64,000 nucleotides of DNA, taken from Adiantum capillus-veneris (Eukaryota; Streptophyta; Polypodiopsida; Polypodiales; Pteridaceae). The stretch is taken from the NCBI GenBank assembly GCA_014529385.2, contig CM043954.1:97120247-97184246 (forward strand), in the 5' to 3' direction. A program made the position numbers and the translations under genes. Under the pieces are notes generated by a model. The model ran no database searches and had not been told where the DNA came from. It saw only the letters and a program-made list of their open reading frames with translations. This document shows positions 59,471 through 64,000 of this stretch, one piece after another (the first letter of the stretch is position 1; each line of letters opens with the position of its first letter).

Positions 59471-60455
59471 GACCTTTCTTAAGTCTCTTGAATGATTGAT
59501 TAACCTTAAGTACTTTTAGAGAAGCTTTGTCCATTGTGTTACCTGAGTCAACGTCAGTTAACATAAGCTGCTAAAGACTGAAGACGTACGGATGCACATC
59601 GAAGATTAAAGAAAAGAAGCAGTAGAGATTGGAGTTACACAATTATCACACATTTTCCCAAAATGGTAATGTAGTGTAAACTCTCGATTTATTTCAAGCC
59701 ACTGTAATATTTTAATTTGTTACGGGCTCAATGGGAGTTCCAACCTGTAAAGAAGAGGCCAATTATCGTGCCTAGGTTGCAGATTCAGTAAATGGTGGAG
59801 CCCTAAAGGCCTTGGGCGCCCGAACATTGCATATTTTACCCTAGGTATATAAAGCAGTGTGTAAAAGAAATTAGGGTTCTCAAGCTCATTTGTTGAGAGC
59901 ACTCTTTGGTGAGAGATCTTGAGGTGTGTGGCTATGGAGTCCTTGAGCTTCTCCTTGCTCATGAGACTTGATTAACACTAATCAATGATTCACTCTCTTT
60001 CACTATGCCTCTCTCATGCTTCTTATGATTTCCTATGATGCTTTGATTAGCTAGATCTTAACTAATTAGTCGTTAATCCCTCTCTAATCTTGTGTGATTG
60101 CCCTCTTTTGCTTGTGTGTGCATGTAAGTTTGATTGGAGTGTGGTGCTCGATAGATCTATGTGTGTGTGCTTGTGGTTAGTGTGTTGCATGATAGTGTTG
60201 TGTGCATCTTGCAATCGTAGTGTGTGTGTGATTGGGTTGATTAGAGGTGAAGAGAAGTGGATGTGGAGATTGCCCTTCATTGTGGCTTAGCTCTTCCATA
60301 GGCGAGAAGTTCACCTCATAGAGTTAACCATTTGTGTTGCCATGATTAGCTCACTAATTGTGTGAGTGTTTCCATGCCTAGCGTGGGTAGCTCATCCCTT
60401 CGGATTGATAATTTTGTTGGTCATTGGAGCTATTGCAACGATGGCACCCCAAACA
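59471..60455 (+). repeat. Probable LTR of another gypsy element
   Basis: The right edge is set by a primer-binding site at 60458. The left edge is unknown, somewhere after 59471. 'ctaggtatataaagcag' (59841-59857) is a good TATA-like promoter sequence. No coding sequence. Confidence 0.5.
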
Positions 60456-60457
60456 TT

Positions 60458-60475
60458 TGGCATTGTTGCCGAGGA
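60458..60475 (+). promoter_or_regulatory. Primer-binding site of a lost gypsy element
   Basis: TGGCATTGTTGCCGAGGA is a diverged form of the TGGCGCCGTTGCCGGGGA type and follows an LTR end (...ca, 60454-60455). Its internal region is non-coding up to the copia insertion at 60999. Confidence 0.65.
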
Positions 60476-60993
60476 CGATGGCCTACGCTAGTGTAATTGT
60501 GGCATAATCGAATGTGTTCCCTCACTAATTTAACTACTAATTTCACTTGTGTGTTCATGTTTTTGTGGATTTTGGATATGTGTGCATGAAGCAACGTGTT
60601 CATAATTCCCTAATGTGTCACTGTATCTTGCCAATTGTATGTTTACACACTCTAGTTTCACACTAACCCCTTGCTAATTTGACTAACTTTTGCTAGCTTA
60701 CTAATTTGCTATGAAGATTGGAGCATTCGACCATTCAAGTGATCTTCAACGGACAGGTAATCAAGGTGGTACTCTCAACCTCCCTAGAATCTAGAGATGT
60801 ACAGAATTTTGTAGAAATCTTACCATGATGATGCAATGTAATGCTATGCTGGCGATTTTTCATCTTCACGCCGTCGTAATGCCGAAATTTTTAAGGTTTA
60901 GTGGCGCATGATTTGACAAGTTTCAATTGCTAATTGGTGATTGTAGGTTGCTAATTGGGTGCCTAATTGAGTTGATTGCATGCTTGGATGGTC
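60476..60993. other. Leader-like sequence; no gene seen
   Basis: Sits where the 5' leader of the gypsy element primed at 60458 would be. It holds no coding motif and is then interrupted by the copia element. Confidence 0.45.
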
Positions 60994-60998
60994 AATTT
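60994..60998. repeat. Target-site duplication of the copia element, left (AATTT)
   Basis: AATTT abuts the LTR at 60999 and recurs at 63994-63998. Confidence 0.9.
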
Positions 60999-61225
60999 TG
61001 TTGGAATGAGGGTTGCAGAGAAACGCACACAACTTGGAGAAGACGAAGGAAGCTCAAGGAACACAATAGAGAGTATGTAACTTAGTGTGCAATGGAAAGA
61101 TAGATAGCCCTAGAATGATGGGCGTATATACAATGCTCAGAGGAAAAAACCTCTTAAAGAGGGAAAAAATGCCCCGACGGTCCTAGTGTGTTCACACACA
61201 TCACTACCACATGCATATGGTAACA
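60999..61225 (-). repeat. 3' LTR of the copia element
   Basis: 227 bp, partner of 63767-63993. Contains 'tgtatatacgccc' on the minus strand as a TATA-like candidate. Confidence 0.93.
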
Positions 61226-61240
61226 AATCCCCTGGAGTGA
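61226..61240 (-). promoter_or_regulatory. Polypurine tract of the copia element
   Basis: The minus strand reads 'tcactccaggggatt' directly before the 3' LTR. Copia purine tracts are often short, as here. Confidence 0.6.
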
Positions 61241-61451
61241 TGCGGTGAACAAGAGCTGGCACATGAATAAAGGGAAGTGCCATGCCCTGAGGACATGGTC
61301 AATCCACAAAGGGGAGTAAGCCCAAAGCTTTGCGGAAAGCTTCAAGCTTCTCACGAGACAATGACTTTGTGAAAAGATCTGCAAGGTTGTCCTGTGTTGG
61401 CACATAAGCCAAGCTGATCTCTCTTGCTGAGAGCCTCTCCCTGTCATTGTG

Positions 61452-62165
61452 TTAATGCACCTCAATGTGCTTTGTGCAAAAATGAAAAAATGGGTTCCTT
61501 GCAACTACCAATGCGCTATGACTATTAGTGTAGATAGTGTTGGCAGTGTCCTGTCCAACACCCAAATCAGCCATAAGGCGTCTGAGCCATACACACTTAA
61601 CCGTAGCTGTGAAGACTGCCCTATACTCAGCCTCACAACTCGAAGTGGCCACAGTAGGTTGCTTCTTGCTCAACCAGGATATACATGAACTGCCAAGCAT
61701 GAAACAAAAACCAGTTGTGGACACTCGCATGTCAAAACAACCAGCCCAATCTGAGTCCGAAAAAGCATGTAAGTCTGGCGGCAATGATCCCCCCTTGGGA
61801 TAAAACAAGCCAAGATGTAAAGTGCCACTAAGGTAGCATAAAATCCTCTTGATAGCCTGCCAATGCTTAGACCCTAGGCTATGCATAAATCTGCTGACCT
61901 GTGAGACTGCAAACTGAATATCTAGCTTTGTGTTGCTTACATAAATGAGGCAGCCAACAGTAGTTTGATAAAGAGTGACATCAGCAGGATCGCCAGCATC
62001 ATGTAGACTCAACTTCAAACCTGCTTCCATGGGAGTGGCAATAGGTTTGCAATCCTCAAGTCCAAATCTAGCAAGTGCGGATACAGATAAGAGATTCTTC
62101 TTGATCCCAGGTACATAAAGTGCATCAACAAGTGTGAAGGAAATGCCGTTTGCAGCAATGAGCAC
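61452..62165 (-). pseudogene. Fused protease end and RNase H of the copia element
   Basis: 237 codons. The first 35 or so residues end the protease ('LYVPGIKKNLLSVSALARFG'). From 'LEDCKPIATPMEAG' onward the sequence is the last RT segment and RNase H: 'YQTTVGCLIYVSNTKLDIQF', 'HAFSDSDWAGC' with the first catalytic Asp, 'SSCEAEYRAVF' with the Glu, and 'SHSALVVARNPFFHFCTKHI'. In this last block the usual C-D-N before S-A is replaced by T-N-S, so a catalytic Asp is lost. A TAA ends it at 'KHIEVH', inside the domain. Integrase and about 700 residues of pol are absent. Confidence 0.9.
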
Positions 62166-62256
62166 AATCTTTCCAACACCCTAAACAGGATAAGAGGCAT
62201 TGTTGGCACAAGTGACGGAATTCCCATGAGGGACAGACTCGAGAGAGGTGAACAAT

Positions 62257-63405
62257 TCACGATGTGAGGTAATGTTCTTTGTAGCACCATTGTCGAAATA
62301 CCACACATGTGAATCTGCAGCAAGATAAGCCTGCATCATGGATAGCAGGATAATAAGTGCACTCTGCGCTAAAAGCCCATTCTGCATCGACATCAGCATC
62401 ACAGTCTCCTTTCACAGAAGACTCAACAATGGCTGCATTTGTAGTGGAACCAGCATTTGCAGTGGAAGCACCCTCTTTCTTCTTAGCCTCTTTGGCCTTC
62501 AACTTAGGACACGACTTGATCAAGTGATCATTAGATTTACAATAATGGCAACGCATCTTCTTTTTGCCCTTATCACTAGAATTGCCAGACGAAGTGCTGC
62601 GAGCAGAAGCATTGGGATCAAAAGTTTTGCCACTCGTAGCAGAACCATAAGAAGTGGCTGCATTGCTGTTACCACCCTTTCTTTGAGAAGCAATAAAAGC
62701 CCGTTCAACTGCACACTGTCTAGTCCTATTTTTTTTGGAAAGTGACTCTTGCAATAGCAATGTGCATAATGCATCAAACTTGACAACTTCTGGATTTCTT
62801 TGGGTCATGAGTCTCCAAGTACTAGCAAAAGTATGGTAAGAATCTGGTAAGGCATCAAGAACAGTTTGCACAAGGGAACTGTCTGAAATAACTTCACCTG
62901 TAGAAATAAGTTGCTCATTGATATCCTTCACACTAGCAAGGAAAGTGTCCATATCATCTTCCTCATGCATAATCTTCGACTTCAGCTCTTTACGCAGCAC
63001 AACAATTTTAGCCTCATTGCGACTTGAATAAAGACCATCCAATATATCCCAAGCCTGTTTTGCAGATTTTGCAGAACGGATGTGAGGAACAATGGTGCGC
63101 TTCACAGACAACGCAATCAATGCATGAGCGTGCGCATCCTTTACATCCCAACGAGCTTGTTCCGCCATAGGGAAAACAACTCTAATAGCAGCAATCCTTG
63201 CATCAAGACTTGCAACATCCTCAACATCGCCTCCATCCTCAGAACTAGGGCGTACATCAATGCCCTGCACAATATTCCAGACGCCCTTTGACACAAGAAC
63301 GTGTTGCATCATATAAGCCCACATAGGGTAATTGTCCCCATCCAACCTGTCCTCAGCAGCAGCAGGAAACATCTTGAACACATCTGTGTTGTTGTTGTCA
63401 ACCAT
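62257..63405 (-). CDS. Gag of the copia element (382 codons, frameshift into protease)
   Basis: Starts at ATG 63405, 340 bases inside the primer site. The gag core has 'LDGDNYPMWAYMMQHVLVSK', 'AKQAWDILDGLYSSRNEAKI' and 'LDALPDSYHTFASTWRLMTQ', typical of the plant copia UBN2-type gag, then a Ser/Asn-rich spacer and the zinc knuckle 'CHYCKSNDHLIKSC' (CCHC, about 62510-62555). Near 62340 the frame slips: the protease 'HVWYFDNGATKNITSH' (D-N-G in place of D-S-G) is in the neighbouring frame, 62181-62402. Gag itself is complete and could be made. Confidence 0.9.
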   Translation of the reverse strand: MVDNNNTDVFKMFPAAAEDRLDGDNYPMWAYMMQHVLVSKGVWNIVQGIDVRPSSEDGGDVEDVASLDARIAAIRVVFPMAEQARWDVKDAHAHALIALSVKRTIVPHIRSAKSAKQAWDILDGLYSSRNEAKIVVLRKELKSKIMHEEDDMDTFLASVKDINEQLISTGEVISDSSLVQTVLDALPDSYHTFASTWRLMTQRNPEVVKFDALCTLLLQESLSKKNRTRQCAVERAFIASQRKGGNSNAATSYGSATSGKTFDPNASARSTSSGNSSDKGKKKMRCHYCKSNDHLIKSCPKLKAKEAKKKEGASTANAGSTTNAAIVESSVKGDCDADVDAEWAFSAECTYYPAIHDAGLSCCRFTCVVFRQWCYKEHYLTS

Positions 63406-63750
63406 GGTAAATGCTCCACTTGATGTGAAAACTGCTCAAAAATAGGAGAAATGGAGTGGGAACAACATGTGCTATATAACACAAACCGTAGAAGACTATA
63501 AGGCACCTGTTATGCAGAAAATGGCACTGATAGAAACTTTCACAAAATGAGAAAATAGCCTGTGCAGCACTACCTGTAGTGGAAACGGAGGCCGAAATGA
63601 GCCCGAATTAGAAATCTGAGCAAACTATACTCTACGAGCTCTCCCGAAATATTTGTCAACCTGTGAACACTCGCCAAAGCTCACTGAAATCGGTGAAAGT
63701 GAGCAGGCATGTGCTGGAGCAGTTGGCGACTAAGCCCGGGAGGACGTAAC

Positions 63751-63764
63751 CTGCTCTGATACCA
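63751..63764 (-). promoter_or_regulatory. Primer-binding site of the copia element
   Basis: Minus strand TGGTATCAGAGCAG, the canonical initiator tRNA-Met site, two bases inside the LTR. Confidence 0.9.
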
Positions 63765-63766
63765 AT

Positions 63767-63993
63767 TGTTGGAATGAGGGTTGCAGAGAAACGCCCACAG
63801 CTTGGAGAAGACGAAGGAAGCTCAAGGCACACAATAGAGTGTGTGTAACTTAGTGTGAAATGGAAAGATAGATAGCCCTAGAATGATGGGCGTATATACA
63901 ATGCTCAGGGGAAAAAACCTCCTAAAGAGGGAAAAAATGCCCCGGCGGTCCCAGTGTGTTCAAAAACATCACTACCACATGTATATGGTAACA
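63767..63993 (-). repeat. 5' LTR of the copia element
   Basis: 227 bp, partner of 60999-61225, followed by AATTT (63994-63998) just before the window ends. Confidence 0.93.
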
Positions 63994-63998
63994 AATTT
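63994..63998. repeat. Target-site duplication of the copia element, right (AATTT)
   Basis: Matches 60994-60998 exactly. Confidence 0.9.
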
Positions 63999-64000
63999 CA

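Larger units (their letters stand above)
60999..63993 (-). mobile_element. Ty1/copia element with internal deletion, non-autonomous
   Basis: 2995 bp on the minus strand, LTRs 60999-61225 and 63767-63993 (227 bp each, about ten differences), starting TGTTA and ending AACA on the coding strand and flanked by AATTT. It has a tRNA-Met primer site (63751-63764), purine tract (61226-61240), a gag frame of 382 codons, a protease and an RNase H. Integrase and nearly all RT are missing: protease 'GIKKNLLSVSALARFG' runs straight into the late RT/RNase H sequence 'LEDCKPIATPMEAG'. Clean ends show that the deleted form itself transposed. Confidence 0.95.

Noticed and set aside
60062-60290. Short frames rich in Cys/Val on plus and His/Thr on minus near the LTR end
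   Set aside because: They derive from a TG-rich simple-sequence stretch in an LTR and lack coding features.

Overview
The window looks like nuclear DNA from a land plant with a large, repeat-rich genome. The evidence is Ty3/gypsy elements of the plant Tat type (a second RNase H after the reverse transcriptase), a Ty1/copia element primed by initiator tRNA-Met, a gene remnant with several canonical GT-AG introns, very long (CT)n/(GA)n tracts, and C or G runs up to 47 bases. I suspect a fern or another seed-free plant, but the sequence alone does not settle this. There are no bacterial operons, CRISPR arrays, or recognisable rRNA or tRNA genes. No intact host gene was found.

Layout. 1-2714: no recognised gene. 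2721-14668: a complete but decayed Tat-like gypsy element on the minus strand, with LTRs of 2.6-2.9 kb, a matching target duplication and an in-frame 909-bp duplication of its RNase H region. 14675-20430: old repeat debris, including a gypsy integrase relic (16380-17190, plus strand) and a diverged LTR ending at 19592. 20439-25250: a second Tat-like element on the minus strand, truncated at its 3' end, with its LTR beginning at 25250. 26300-27600: purine-rich simple sequence. 27600-28739: gag remnant, primer site and LTR of a further minus-strand element. About 30.8-39.4 kb: a heavily mutated plus-strand gypsy element.

39681-42860 is a minus-strand relic of a DNA transposase with a cysteine cluster, a MULE-like DDE core and a SWIM zinc finger. 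43273-43580 is a possible MITE, and 43963-44920 an array of spaced imperfect palindromes. 45060-48982 is a plus-strand, multi-exon gene remnant. Its first part resembles a ParB/sulfiredoxin-fold domain and its last part a beta-class (permuted) DNA amino-methyltransferase. This is the most unusual content of the window, because ParB-methyltransferase fusions are familiar from phages and bacterial mobile elements, not from plant chromosomes.

50019-59215 is a young gypsy element on the plus strand with nearly identical 1.48-kb LTRs. It interrupts an older gypsy integrase whose two halves lie at 49790-50018 and 59216-59470. It carries small pre-gag reading frames shared with the element at 20-25 kb. 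About 59.5-60.99 kb holds another LTR end and primer site. 60999-63993 is a complete 3.0-kb copia element on the minus strand, with 227-bp LTRs and a perfect AATTT target duplication. It has lost integrase and reverse transcriptase by internal deletion, so it was probably moved in trans.

Almost every reading frame here is therefore retrotransposon gag-pol at some stage of decay. The three Tat-like elements share one primer-binding site and CT-rich tracts in or near their LTRs, which marks them as one extended family.
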